Below are positions 56,107-64,000 of a DNA stretch of 64,000 bases, piece by piece. The notes under the pieces are model-generated. The model ran no database searches and was not told the origin of the DNA. It was given only the letters and a program-made list of their open reading frames with translations. Made by a program: the position numbers and the translations under genes. This stretch comes from Marivita sp046592965 (GTDB taxonomy: Bacteria > Pseudomonadota > Alphaproteobacteria > Rhodobacterales > Rhodobacteraceae), in NCBI RefSeq assembly GCF_046592965.1, contig NZ_JBISBV010000004.1:62001-126000 (forward strand). The letters run 5' to 3'. Numbering within the stretch: position 1 is the first letter of the stretch; each line of letters starts with the position of its first letter.

Positions 56107-58875
56107 CTATTGCGCGGCCAAAGCTCCCCCGTCCGCCGGTTCGACCCGCACCGCCGAGAACTTGAACTCCGGAATCTTGCCGTAAGGGTCAAGCGCCGGA
56201 TTGGTCAGGATGTTCGCCGCCGCTTCGACGAAGGCGAAGGGCAGAAACACCATGTCCGGTGCAATCGCGCGATCCGCCCGCGCCATCACCGTGACCGTCC
56301 CGCGTTTCGTGGTCAGCCGCACATGTCCGCCCGGCTCGACCCCAAGTTGGCGCAAGGTGCTGGGATGCATGGAACAATTCGCCTCGGGCTCCACCGCGTC
56401 GAGGACGCGGGATCGCCGCGTCATGGACCCGGTGTGCCAGTGCTCAAGCTGACGTCCGGTGGTCAGGATCATCGGATAGTCCGCATCGGGCACATCATCG
56501 GGGGCGATGATGCTGGCGGGGGTGAATCGCGCGCGTCCGTCAGCGCGCGGAAAGCCGTCACCGAACACGATCGACTGCCCCGGATCGGTCGGCGACAGGG
56601 ACGGATAGGTCACGGCATTCTCGCGCTCAAGACGGTCCCATGTGATATTGTCGAGGCTCGGCATGTTGAGCTTCATCTCGGCGAAAATATCCGCCGGGCT
56701 GTCATAAGACCAATCGAGCCCGCAGCGCCGCGCCAGTTCGACCTCGATCCGCCAATCCTCGCGCGCCTCGCCCGGAGGCGCAATCGCGGCGCGCCCCATC
56801 TGCACCTGCCGGTTGGTGTTCGTCACCGTGCCGGATTTCTCGTAAAAGGCAGACGCGGGCAGGATCACATCCGCGAAATTCGCGGTTTCGGTCAGGAAGA
56901 TATCCTGCACCACAAGATGATCGAGCTTGGCCAGGGCGACGCGCGCGTGTTCGACATCGGGGTCGGACATGGCCGGATTTTCACCCAGAATGTACATCGC
57001 CTTGATGTCGCCGTCATGCACCGCATCAAGGATTTCGGTAACCGTCAGACCCTTCTCGGACGAAAAATCGCCCGAATCCCACACCTCGGTAAAGGCGCGG
57101 CGCACACCGTCATCGGTCACGCTCTGGTAATCGGGAAGAAACATCGGGATCAGCCCGGCATCCGACGCGCCCTGCACGTTGTTCTGTCCGCGCAGCGGAT
57201 GCAGCCCGGTGCCTGGCCTGCCCACATGCCCCGTCATCAGCGCAAGGCTGATGAGGCAGCGCGAATTGTCGGTGCCGTGGATATGCTGGCTGACCCCCAT
57301 ACCCCAGAAGATCATTCCAGCCTTCGCCGTCGCAAATTCCCGCGCCACCTCACGCAGCGTCTGGGCGTCAATGCCGCAGATGGCGGCCATCTTTTCAGGC
57401 GGGAAATCGGCAAGATGGGCCTTCTCGGCCTCCCAATTCTCGGTATAGGCCTCGATATACTGCTTGTCGTAAAGCCCCTCCTCGACGATCACATGCATGA
57501 TCGCGTTGAGCATCGACACATCCGCGCCGGGCCGGAACTGCAGCATATGCGTCGCGAACCGCCGCAAGCCGACGCCGCGCGGATCCATCACGATCAGCTT
57601 GCCGCCGCGTTTCGTGAATTGTTTGAAATAGGTCGCGGCAACGGGGTGATTCTCCACCGGATTGGCGCCGATGATGATCGCCACATCGGCATTCTCGATC
57701 TCGTTGAACGTGGCCGTCACAGCGCCAGAGCCGACATTTTCCAACAGCGCGGCAACCGACGACGCATGGCAGAGCCGCGTGCAGTGATCGACATTGTTGT
57801 GCCCGAAACCCTGCCGGATGAATTTCTGGAACAGATACGCTTCCTCGTTGGTGCATTTGGCCGAGCCGAACCCGGCCACCTCGCGCCCGCGCCCCTTCAG
57901 ACCGCCAGCCGCAAAATCCAGCGCCTCGTCCCAGCTTGCCTCGCGGAACACCTCCTGCCAGTTTTCCGGATCAACGTTCAGCCCCTTCTCCGGCGCATCC
58001 TCGCGGCGGATCAGCGGTTTGGTCAGGCGGTGCGGATGGTGGATGTAATCGAACCCGAACCGCCCCTTGACGCACAGCCGCCCCTCATTCGCCGGCCCGT
58101 TGATCCCGTCGATATACTTGACCTTGCCATCCTTGACCTTGAGCGAGACCTGACACCCCACACCGCAGAACGGGCAGATGCTTTCGACCTCGCTGTCGAA
58201 ATCCGCGCTGTCGCCGATCTGCGCCTCGTCAACCACGCTCGCGGGCATCAAGGCTCCGGTCGGGCAAGCCTGCACGCATTCGCCGCAGGCGACGCAGGTG
58301 CTTTCCCCCATCGGATCGTCGAAATCGAACACCGGCCAGGCATCATGCCCGCGCCCGGCCATGCCGATCACGTCATTGACCTGCACCTCGCGGCAGGCGC
58401 GCACGCAGAGCCCGCATTGAATACAGGCATCGAGATTGACCCGCATCGCCACATGACTGTCATCAAGCAGCGGAATCCGCTCGGCATCCAGCGTCGGCAG
58501 GCGGCTTTCGCTCACTCCGGCAGCGTGGGCCGTGTCCCAAAAGCGCGACGAGCGGTCATGCGCGGCGTCTTGCTCGGGTTGATCGGCAACGAGCATCTCG
58601 ATCACCATCTTGCGCGCGTTCTTGGCGCGGGCGGATTCGGTCGTGACGACCATCCCGTCCACAGGTTCGCGGATGCAGGACGCCACCAGAACGCGCTCGC
58701 CCTCCACCTCGACCATGCAGGCGCGGCAATTGCCGTCGGGGCGGTAGCCCGGCGCCGGGGTGTGGCAGAGGTGGGGAATCACAAGGCCGCGCCCGTTGGC
58801 GATCTCCCAAATGGTCTCACCGGCGCGGGCCTCGACCTCTTGGCCGTTCAGCGTAAATCGGATCGTGTCTGTCAT
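56107..58875 (-). CDS. fdhF: Formate dehydrogenase alpha subunit (molybdopterin type), solitary
   Basis: A 922-residue molybdenum/tungsten oxidoreductase. The N-terminus is NuoG-like: a [2Fe-2S] site at Cys37, 50, 53 and 67, and two 4Fe-4S ferredoxin motifs (151-161 CIQCGLCVRAC; 194-204 CVACGECVQAC). The cofactor domain follows with a 4Fe-4S site at Cys234, 237, 241 and 268 (CPFCGVGC), the active-site Cys369-His370 in NVDHCTRLCHASS, and molybdopterin-binding GANPVENHP and MTGHVGRPGTGLHPLRGQNNVQGASDAG. The His/Cys3 cluster found in FdsA-type subunits is not visible. The usual beta, gamma and fdhD genes are absent nearby, so the electron acceptor is unknown. I use the ATG at 58875 with GGGAGG upstream. 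Confidence 0.92.
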   Translation of the reverse strand: MTDTIRFTLNGQEVEARAGETIWEIANGRGLVIPHLCHTPAPGYRPDGNCRACMVEVEGERVLVASCIREPVDGMVVTTESARAKNARKMVIEMLVADQPEQDAAHDRSSRFWDTAHAAGVSESRLPTLDAERIPLLDDSHVAMRVNLDACIQCGLCVRACREVQVNDVIGMAGRGHDAWPVFDFDDPMGESTCVACGECVQACPTGALMPASVVDEAQIGDSADFDSEVESICPFCGVGCQVSLKVKDGKVKYIDGINGPANEGRLCVKGRFGFDYIHHPHRLTKPLIRREDAPEKGLNVDPENWQEVFREASWDEALDFAAGGLKGRGREVAGFGSAKCTNEEAYLFQKFIRQGFGHNNVDHCTRLCHASSVAALLENVGSGAVTATFNEIENADVAIIIGANPVENHPVAATYFKQFTKRGGKLIVMDPRGVGLRRFATHMLQFRPGADVSMLNAIMHVIVEEGLYDKQYIEAYTENWEAEKAHLADFPPEKMAAICGIDAQTLREVAREFATAKAGMIFWGMGVSQHIHGTDNSRCLISLALMTGHVGRPGTGLHPLRGQNNVQGASDAGLIPMFLPDYQSVTDDGVRRAFTEVWDSGDFSSEKGLTVTEILDAVHDGDIKAMYILGENPAMSDPDVEHARVALAKLDHLVVQDIFLTETANFADVILPASAFYEKSGTVTNTNRQVQMGRAAIAPPGEAREDWRIEVELARRCGLDWSYDSPADIFAEMKLNMPSLDNITWDRLERENAVTYPSLSPTDPGQSIVFGDGFPRADGRARFTPASIIAPDDVPDADYPMILTTGRQLEHWHTGSMTRRSRVLDAVEPEANCSMHPSTLRQLGVEPGGHVRLTTKRGTVTVMARADRAIAPDMVFLPFAFVEAAANILTNPALDPYGKIPEFKFSAVRVEPADGGALAAQ

Positions 58876-58967
58876 CTGGGCCTCCCTATCACGCACAGTG
58901 TAAACCATTGATGAAGAGAAAGCAGGCAGGCAATCCCGACATCTTGCCACGGATTTGCGCCTTGCGC

Positions 58968-59993
58968 CTAACGCCGCGCCAGCATCGCCAGCCGGATGAA
59001 CGACCGCTCCACGATCGCCATTGCAGGCCCGTGCTGCCCGGCCGAACGCAGCGACAGATCAGTCTCAAGCAACATCTTCAGTGCCTGTTCAAGCCGGTGC
59101 ATGCCCCAGCCCGACGCCTGCCGTGCCATCCGGTCGCGGCGCGGGCCAAAGACCGGCGGGCGCAAACGCCCCATCCCCTGCCCGACACCACCGGGATCAG
59201 AGGCGGCGCGGTGCAGCGCCTTGAAATGCCGTGTCGCCATGATCAAAAGCGTCACCGCCGCCGTGCCCTGCGCACCGAGCCGCGTCATGACCGGCCCGAT
59301 CTCGCCGGTGCGCCCTTCGGCCACGATGTTGAGCACATCATCCAGATCGGCCTCTGTGGAGCCCGGCGCGCAGAGCGTCACTTCCTCGGGGCTCAACGGC
59401 GCATCGTCGTTCAGCTTGTAAAGCGCAACCTTTTGCAGGGTCTGGCGGAAATCACCCGGATCCAACTCGCGCGACAGCGCCGTCAGCAACTCCATCGCCG
59501 CGCCTTGCGGTCGCCCCAATCCGGCGCGCGTCAGCTCGGCTTCGATTTCGGCGCGGCTGGGCGGATCGTTGTATAGCGCCGCCGCATAGGCATTGGGATG
59601 GCCTTCAAACATTTTGCGCAGCGCCGATTTGGCGGGCAACGCGCCGCCGGTCACAACGATCTGCGCATCGCCCGTTTGCCAATCCTCCAACGCACCGGCC
59701 ACGATCTTGGCAACCGTGTCATTGGCATCCTCGACAAAGGCCACGCGCGGACCGGGAAAAAACCCGACCGACTTGATCGCGTCTCCCAGAAGCGCTGGCT
59801 CGCGGCGCAGTTCGGTCGCTGGAATCCGCGTCAGGCGCATCTCGCTCTCGCCCTCGGCGCCGATCAGGGCCGCGATCAACTCCTGCCGCTTCAGCGCCAC
59901 GCGCATCGCGTCCTCGCCAAAGATCAGAACGCCGGTCTTGTCGGGATCGGGCCGAGCGAAATAGCCCGCCGCATCGCGCGCCGACAGCTTCAT
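58968..59993 (-). CDS. holA: DNA polymerase III subunit delta
   Basis: A 341-residue clamp-loader subunit that opens the beta clamp. The sequence KTGVLIFGEDAMRVALKRQELIAALIG, FFPGPRVAFVEDANDT, then ALPAKSALRKMFEGHPNAYAAALYND follows the HolA pattern, and LTALSRELDPGDFRQTLQKVALYK and the C-terminal region (LIMATRHFKALHRAASDPGGVGQGM) are typical. It lacks the Walker A motif, as delta does. It overlaps lptE by 4 bases, an order (leuS, lptE, holA) widely conserved in proteobacteria. Confidence 0.95.
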   Translation of the reverse strand: MKLSARDAAGYFARPDPDKTGVLIFGEDAMRVALKRQELIAALIGAEGESEMRLTRIPATELRREPALLGDAIKSVGFFPGPRVAFVEDANDTVAKIVAGALEDWQTGDAQIVVTGGALPAKSALRKMFEGHPNAYAAALYNDPPSRAEIEAELTRAGLGRPQGAAMELLTALSRELDPGDFRQTLQKVALYKLNDDAPLSPEEVTLCAPGSTEADLDDVLNIVAEGRTGEIGPVMTRLGAQGTAAVTLLIMATRHFKALHRAASDPGGVGQGMGRLRPPVFGPRRDRMARQASGWGMHRLEQALKMLLETDLSLRSAGQHGPAMAIVERSFIRLAMLARR

Positions 59994-60484
59994 TCCGGCA
60001 AGTCCTTCGCAGACAGGATCAACCGGTCCACGATCTGATCCGCCAGAATCACCATCAAGCGCGCCGCCGCGTCACGCTCGGCGGCCAGTGTCGCCACTGT
60101 CGAACCGGTGGTCGAATAGCCGGTAAAGTTCGTCACCCGCCCGTTTTGCACGTCGGCACCACTCTCGGCGTCCTTCAGCGCGTAATCCGCGTCTCCAGTG
60201 ACTTGAAAGCGGTTCGTCGTGCCCTCGACCGAGGTTGCAAGCCCCTGCTGGCGGACAGTCGGCGTCACGGTCAAGACGTATCGCCCGTTGTCATTGCGCC
60301 CTAACCGGTCTTCGAGCCGCTGGCTGATCAGATAGCCGTTGTGATTGCGAGGCGTCTCGACGCGCAGGTTGTCCTGCAATACCGACGCCGCGCCCTGCGG
60401 GCCGTAGACGGGCGTAAACCCGCAGGCCGCAGCCGCGAAAACCGCGCCCAGCGCGAACAGCGTCTGGCGTCTATGCAACCACAT
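59990..60484 (-). CDS. lptE: LPS-assembly lipoprotein LptE
   Basis: A 164-residue outer-membrane lipoprotein that plugs the LptD barrel in lipopolysaccharide insertion. The signal is MWLHRRQTLFALGAVFAAAACGFTPVYG with lipobox AAAC at Cys21, then GFTPVYG just after the Cys, the LptE signature. The mature part (YLISQRLEDRLGRN, YVLTVTPTVRQQGLATSVEGTTNRFQVTGDADYAL) fits the alphaproteobacterial form. The start lies 14 bases inside the 3' end of leuS. It overlaps holA by 4 bases. Confidence 0.93.
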   Translation of the reverse strand: MWLHRRQTLFALGAVFAAAACGFTPVYGPQGAASVLQDNLRVETPRNHNGYLISQRLEDRLGRNDNGRYVLTVTPTVRQQGLATSVEGTTNRFQVTGDADYALKDAESGADVQNGRVTNFTGYSTTGSTVATLAAERDAAARLMVILADQIVDRLILSAKDLPE

Positions 60485-63056
60485 TCACGATCCGACCCGG
60501 CACGACGATCACCTTTTTCGGCGCGGCACCATCCAGCGCCCGCTTTGCACCATCGGTCGCCAGCGCCAGCTTTTCAACCTCCGCCTTGTCCATGTCGCGC
60601 GGCACGGTGATTTCATCGCGCCGCTTGCCATTCACCTGAACAGGCATCGTCACCGTGTCATCGACCAGCATCCCGGCGTCCGCAACAGGCCAGGGCGCGT
60701 TGGCGATCAGGCCCTCGCCGCCCAGCATCGACCAGATCTCTTCCGACAGGTGCGGCGTCATCGGCGACATGAGCTGCGCCAGCGTCTTCGTCGCCTGCCG
60801 CTTGGCGTCTGAACCCGCCTTCGATTTGCCCAATACGTTGGTAAAGGCGTAAAGTTTCGCGATCGAGGCGTTGAAGCCGAAACTCTCGACCCCGAGTGTC
60901 ACATCGTTGATCGCCTTGTGCATCTCGCGCAACAGCGCATCGTCCTCGGAGTTCGGAGCCTCGTCAGCCTCTGCCACATCGGCAGCGATCCGCCAGACGC
61001 GCCCCAGATGTTTCGACGCCGCTTCGGCCCCCGACGCCGTCCATTCCACGTCCCTTTCGGGGGGTGAATCGGACAGCACGAACCACCGCGCGGTATCGGC
61101 ACCGTATTGCTGGATGATCGCCACCGGATCGACCACGTTGTTCTTGGATTTCGACATCTTGGCCGATGGGATGATCTCGACCTCTGTGCCATCGGCCAGA
61201 AACCCCTTGCCGTCGCGCAATTCCACATCCTCGGGATAGTGATAGGCGGCGCGGCCGTTTTCGGTCTTGGTGCGGTAAATCGCGTGCGTCACCATCCCTT
61301 GCGTAAACAGCGCGTTGAACGGCTCCTTGCACTTCTCCGGCAGATGCCCGGTGATATGCATCGCCCGCGCAAAGAAGCGCGAATAGAGCAGGTGCAGGAT
61401 CGCGTGCTCGATACCGCCGATATACTGATCGACATTCATCCAGTAGGCCGCATCGTCCATATCGGTCGGCGTGTCGGCATGGGGCGCGGTGAAGCGGGCG
61501 AAATACCACGACGAATCGACAAACGTGTCCATCGTATCGGTCTCGCGCTGCGCGGGCTGACCACAGGACGGGCACGGCACGTTGCGCCAGCTTGGGTGCC
61601 GGTCCAGCGGATTGCCGGGGATCGAGAAATCAATCGCCGCGCCGTCCTCGTCATAAGGCAACGCGATCGGAAGGTTCTCTTTCGCCTCTGGCACCACCCC
61701 GCAGGCGTCGCAATGCACGACCGGAATCGGGCAGCCCCAATAGCGCTGGCGGCTCAGCCCCCAGTCGCGCAGACGGAACTTGGTCACACCATGCCCGACG
61801 CCGTTCTCTTCGCAAAAATCAACCGCCGCCTCGATGGCCTCGTCGCCGGTCTGGGCTTCCTCACCGGCGAAGAAATTGATGTAGCGCACGGTTTCGGGCT
61901 TGGGCGGCACATAGGCCGGCCCACCGTCTTCGGGCAGGATGAAGGCGTCTTCGCCCATTGCCGGAACGAAGGTGCTGATCACCGGCAATTCGTATTTGCG
62001 CGAGAATTCCAGATCGCGCTGGTCATGCGCCGGGCAGCCGAAGATCGCGCCGGTGCCGTAATCCATAAGGATGAAATTGGCGATGTAGACCGGCAATTCC
62101 CATGACGTGTCAAACGGATGGCGCACCCGCAATCCGGTGTCGAAACCCAGCTTCTCGGCTTTCTCCAACGCCTCTGCGGTGGTGCCGCCCTTGCGCGCTT
62201 CGGCGCAGAACGCGGCAACCTCGGGGCTGTCTTTTTCCAACTGGCGCGCCAGCGGATGATCGGGGGAGATGCCCACGAACGAGGCGCCCATCAGCGTATC
62301 GGGCCGCGTCGTGTAAACCTCGATCCGGTCAAACCCTTCGGGCGCGTCGATGGTCGAAAAAGCAAACTGCAGACCGCGCGATTTGCCGATCCAGTTCGCC
62401 TGCATCAGCTTCACCTTGGCGGGCCAGTCATCCAGCGTGTCCAGCGCCTCGAGCAGTTCCTCGGACATATCGGAAATCTTGAAGAACCACTGCGTCAACT
62501 CGCGCCGCTCGACCTCGGCCCCCGAGCGCCAGCCCTTGCCGTCGATCACCTGCTCGTTGGCCAGCACGGTCATGTCCACCGGATCCCAGTTCACGACCGC
62601 GTTCTTGCGATAGACCAGCCCGGCTTCCAGCATGTCGAGGAACAGCGCCTGCTGCTGGCCGTAATACTCTGGATCACAGGTCGCGAACATGCGCGACCAA
62701 TCGAGACCAAAGCCCAAAGGCTTCATCTGGCTGACCATCGTGTCGATGTTGGAATAGGTCCAATCCTTCGGGTGCCCGCCGCTCGCCATCGCGGCGTTTT
62801 CCGCAGGCATGCCGAACGCATCGAACCCCATCGGATGTAGCACATTATGCCCCGTCGCCAGCTTGTAGCGCGCGATCACGTCGCCCATCGTGTAATTGCG
62901 CACATGGCCAATATGAATGCGCCCCGACGGGTAGGGAAACATCTCCAGCACATAGTATTTCGGCTTGTCGTCCGAGCGCACGGCGCGGAACGTCTGATGC
63001 TCGTCCCAGGTGGCCTGCCATTTCCGTTCAATGGCAGAGGGGTCATAACGCGACAT
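60471..63056 (-). CDS. leuS: Leucyl-tRNA synthetase
   Basis: An 861-residue class I synthetase that charges tRNA-Leu. The HIGH motif is MFPYPSGRIHIGHVRNYTMGDVIARYK (about residue 41 on), the editing domain includes TTRPDTLMGASFVGISPDHPLA, the zinc region has CPSCGQPAQRETDTMDTFVDSSWYFARF, and the KMSKS motif is IPSAKMSKSKNNVVDP. The C-terminal part carries MSPMTPHLSEEIWSMLG and the tail IVNVVA. I use the ATG at 63056 (MSRYDPSAIERKWQ), since the upstream 37 residues do not match the family; AAGGA precedes it. The stop overlaps lptE by 14 bases. Confidence 0.97.
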   Translation of the reverse strand: MSRYDPSAIERKWQATWDEHQTFRAVRSDDKPKYYVLEMFPYPSGRIHIGHVRNYTMGDVIARYKLATGHNVLHPMGFDAFGMPAENAAMASGGHPKDWTYSNIDTMVSQMKPLGFGLDWSRMFATCDPEYYGQQQALFLDMLEAGLVYRKNAVVNWDPVDMTVLANEQVIDGKGWRSGAEVERRELTQWFFKISDMSEELLEALDTLDDWPAKVKLMQANWIGKSRGLQFAFSTIDAPEGFDRIEVYTTRPDTLMGASFVGISPDHPLARQLEKDSPEVAAFCAEARKGGTTAEALEKAEKLGFDTGLRVRHPFDTSWELPVYIANFILMDYGTGAIFGCPAHDQRDLEFSRKYELPVISTFVPAMGEDAFILPEDGGPAYVPPKPETVRYINFFAGEEAQTGDEAIEAAVDFCEENGVGHGVTKFRLRDWGLSRQRYWGCPIPVVHCDACGVVPEAKENLPIALPYDEDGAAIDFSIPGNPLDRHPSWRNVPCPSCGQPAQRETDTMDTFVDSSWYFARFTAPHADTPTDMDDAAYWMNVDQYIGGIEHAILHLLYSRFFARAMHITGHLPEKCKEPFNALFTQGMVTHAIYRTKTENGRAAYHYPEDVELRDGKGFLADGTEVEIIPSAKMSKSKNNVVDPVAIIQQYGADTARWFVLSDSPPERDVEWTASGAEAASKHLGRVWRIAADVAEADEAPNSEDDALLREMHKAINDVTLGVESFGFNASIAKLYAFTNVLGKSKAGSDAKRQATKTLAQLMSPMTPHLSEEIWSMLGGEGLIANAPWPVADAGMLVDDTVTMPVQVNGKRRDEITVPRDMDKAEVEKLALATDGAKRALDGAAPKKVIVVPGRIVNVVA

Positions 63057-63202
63057 GAGGCAGTCCTTCGGGTGTGCAGTTTTGTTGCAACGGGTGATAG
63101 GACGGTCGCAGCGGATCGTCCAGCGAAAGACACACCCCGCGTTGTGGCCTGTCACAAATGCGGGCATACCAAGGCGCGTAAGTCCTTGATGCGTGTGTTG
63201 TT

Positions 63203-64000
63203 ATGAACGTGCTTTTGATACATCAGAACTTTCCGGGCCAATTCAAATACCTCGGACCGGCGCTCGCCGGGCGCGGAGATGACGTTCTGGTTCTGACCCC
63301 CAAGGTCAAGGAACCGACCAACTGGCGCGGCATCACCGTCCTGCCCTACACCGTCACCGGCGCCAGCACGCCCGGCATCCATCCCTGGCTGATCGACTTC
63401 GAGACGAAAATCCTGCGCGGTTCTGGCTGCTTTGATGCTGCAATGGCGCTACGCGATGCTGGCTACGCGCCAGATGTGATCCTCGCCCATCACGGCTGGG
63501 GCGAAAGCCTGTTTCTCAAGGATGTCTGGCCAGCGGCCCGCCTTGGCCTTTATTGCGAACTCTACCACCGCTCCGGCCCCGACCAGACCGGGTTCGACCC
63601 TGAATTTCCCAGCCCAACGCCCGACACGGACGCGCTGCGCCTGCGGCTCAAGAACCTCAACAATCGCTTGCACGAAGAGGTCATGGATGCCGGTCTCAGC
63701 CCGACGCAGTATCAGGCCGCCACCTATCCCGACACGTATCGGGCGCGCATCACCGTCGCCCATGACGGCGTGGACACCGACCGGATCACTCCAAACCCCG
63801 AAGCCCGACTTGACGTGGCGGGGCGCACCCTCACTACACAAGACGAAGTCATCACCTTCGTGAACCGCAACCTCGAACCCTATCGCGGCTATCACGTTTT
63901 CATGCGCGCCCTGCCAGACCTCTTGCGGCGTCGTCCGCAGGCGCAGGTGGTGATCCTCGGCGGCGACGAAACCAGCTACGGGGCCAAGCCTTCAAATGGC
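63203..64000 (+). CDS. Glycosyltransferase, family 4 type, 3' end outside the window
   Basis: An open frame of 266 residues runs from the ATG at 63203 to the window edge. It starts with the Rossmann motif NVLLIHQNFPGQFKYLGPALAGRGDDVLVLTP, common in GT-B glycosyltransferases that elongate envelope polysaccharides. The middle part PDVILAHHGWGESLFLKDVWPAARLGLYCELYHR and the second domain start FVNRNLEPYRGYHVFMRALPDLLRRRPQAQVVILGGDETSYG fit GT4 enzymes. The donor-binding E(x7)E lies beyond the edge. Sugar and acceptor are unknown. It is divergent from leuS over a 146-base gap in which I see no clear operator. Confidence 0.85.
   Translation, partial: MNVLLIHQNFPGQFKYLGPALAGRGDDVLVLTPKVKEPTNWRGITVLPYTVTGASTPGIHPWLIDFETKILRGSGCFDAAMALRDAGYAPDVILAHHGWGESLFLKDVWPAARLGLYCELYHRSGPDQTGFDPEFPSPTPDTDALRLRLKNLNNRLHEEVMDAGLSPTQYQAATYPDTYRARITVAHDGVDTDRITPNPEARLDVAGRTLTTQDEVITFVNRNLEPYRGYHVFMRALPDLLRRRPQAQVVILGGDETSYGAKPSNG

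Noticed and set aside
55930..58911. 993-codon plus-strand open frame over the formate dehydrogenase gene
   Set aside because: It mirrors the real gene on the other strand; the translation is dominated by Arg, His and Ala with no domain, and no ribosome-binding site supports it.
1..64000. Mobile element, prophage, CRISPR or defence island
   Set aside because: No transposase, integrase, phage structural gene, repeat-spacer array or recognised defence gene is visible; genes are mainly housekeeping and transport with uniform base use.

Overview
The window reads as a stretch of ordinary chromosome from a GC-rich alphaproteobacterium of the Rhodobacteraceae/Roseobacter group. The clues are a PetP/PetR-type regulator pair, the histone-deacetylase-like/xseB/ispA/dxs order, the DUF4170/WaaA-like/lpxK order, the lolA-ftsK pair, DUF2125 and DUF1330 proteins, and a low-cysteine L36. 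About 60 protein genes are packed closely, many overlapping by 1-4 bases. There is one tRNA gene. I see no insertion sequence, prophage, integrase or CRISPR array, and no block of clearly foreign composition. The first gene (AMP nucleosidase) and the last (a glycosyltransferase) run off the window edges.

Layout. 1-4526: AMP nucleosidase (partial), topoisomerase IB, a class II aldolase-family protein, an epimerase-like protein and an ExoD-type membrane protein. 4523-9780 (minus): petP, petR, a histone-deacetylase-family hydrolase, xseB, ispA and dxs, possibly one transcription unit. 9940-10809: ilvE. 10882-16476 (minus): a five-gene polyamine-type ABC importer with a DUF1330 gene inside it and a permease carrying a very large periplasmic insertion. 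16860-19101: a capsule-export ATPase and its membrane adaptor, without the permease. 19186-24166: ppaC, a HAD hydrolase, a MaoC protein, ribF, a cysteine-cluster protein and threonine aldolase. 24223-35801: hspQ, a lytic-transglycosylase lipoprotein, an AI-2E-family exporter, lolA, ftsK, an aminotransferase, an amidase, a UbiH-like monooxygenase and a DUF2125 protein. 35940-40698: an SDR/crotonase pair, DUF4170, a WaaA-like protein, lpxK and an N-formylglutamate-amidohydrolase-family protein. Then tRNA-Val and rpmJ (L36), followed by a pseudo-caspase/peptidoglycan-binding protein.

42968-55661 is the most system-like part. A nine-gene minus-strand operon encodes a complete branched-chain-type ABC importer flanked by two acyl-CoA-synthetase-family proteins, with an App1-type phosphatase and a small membrane protein inside. 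A hybrid sensor kinase and response regulator are transcribed away from it. The likely job is uptake and CoA activation of a carboxylic acid, with local two-component control; the substrate cannot be read from the sequence. The window ends with a PRC-barrel protein, a solitary formate dehydrogenase alpha subunit, holA, lptE, leuS and the partial glycosyltransferase.

Several proteins keep a known fold but lack the residues that normally do the chemistry: the WaaA-like protein, the PaaK-like ligase, the crotonase and the caspase-like domain. Several intergenic regions hold perfect inverted repeats lying on or beside promoter-like hexamers. These are the main points worth following up. All assignments come from reading motifs and context by eye; no database search was run.
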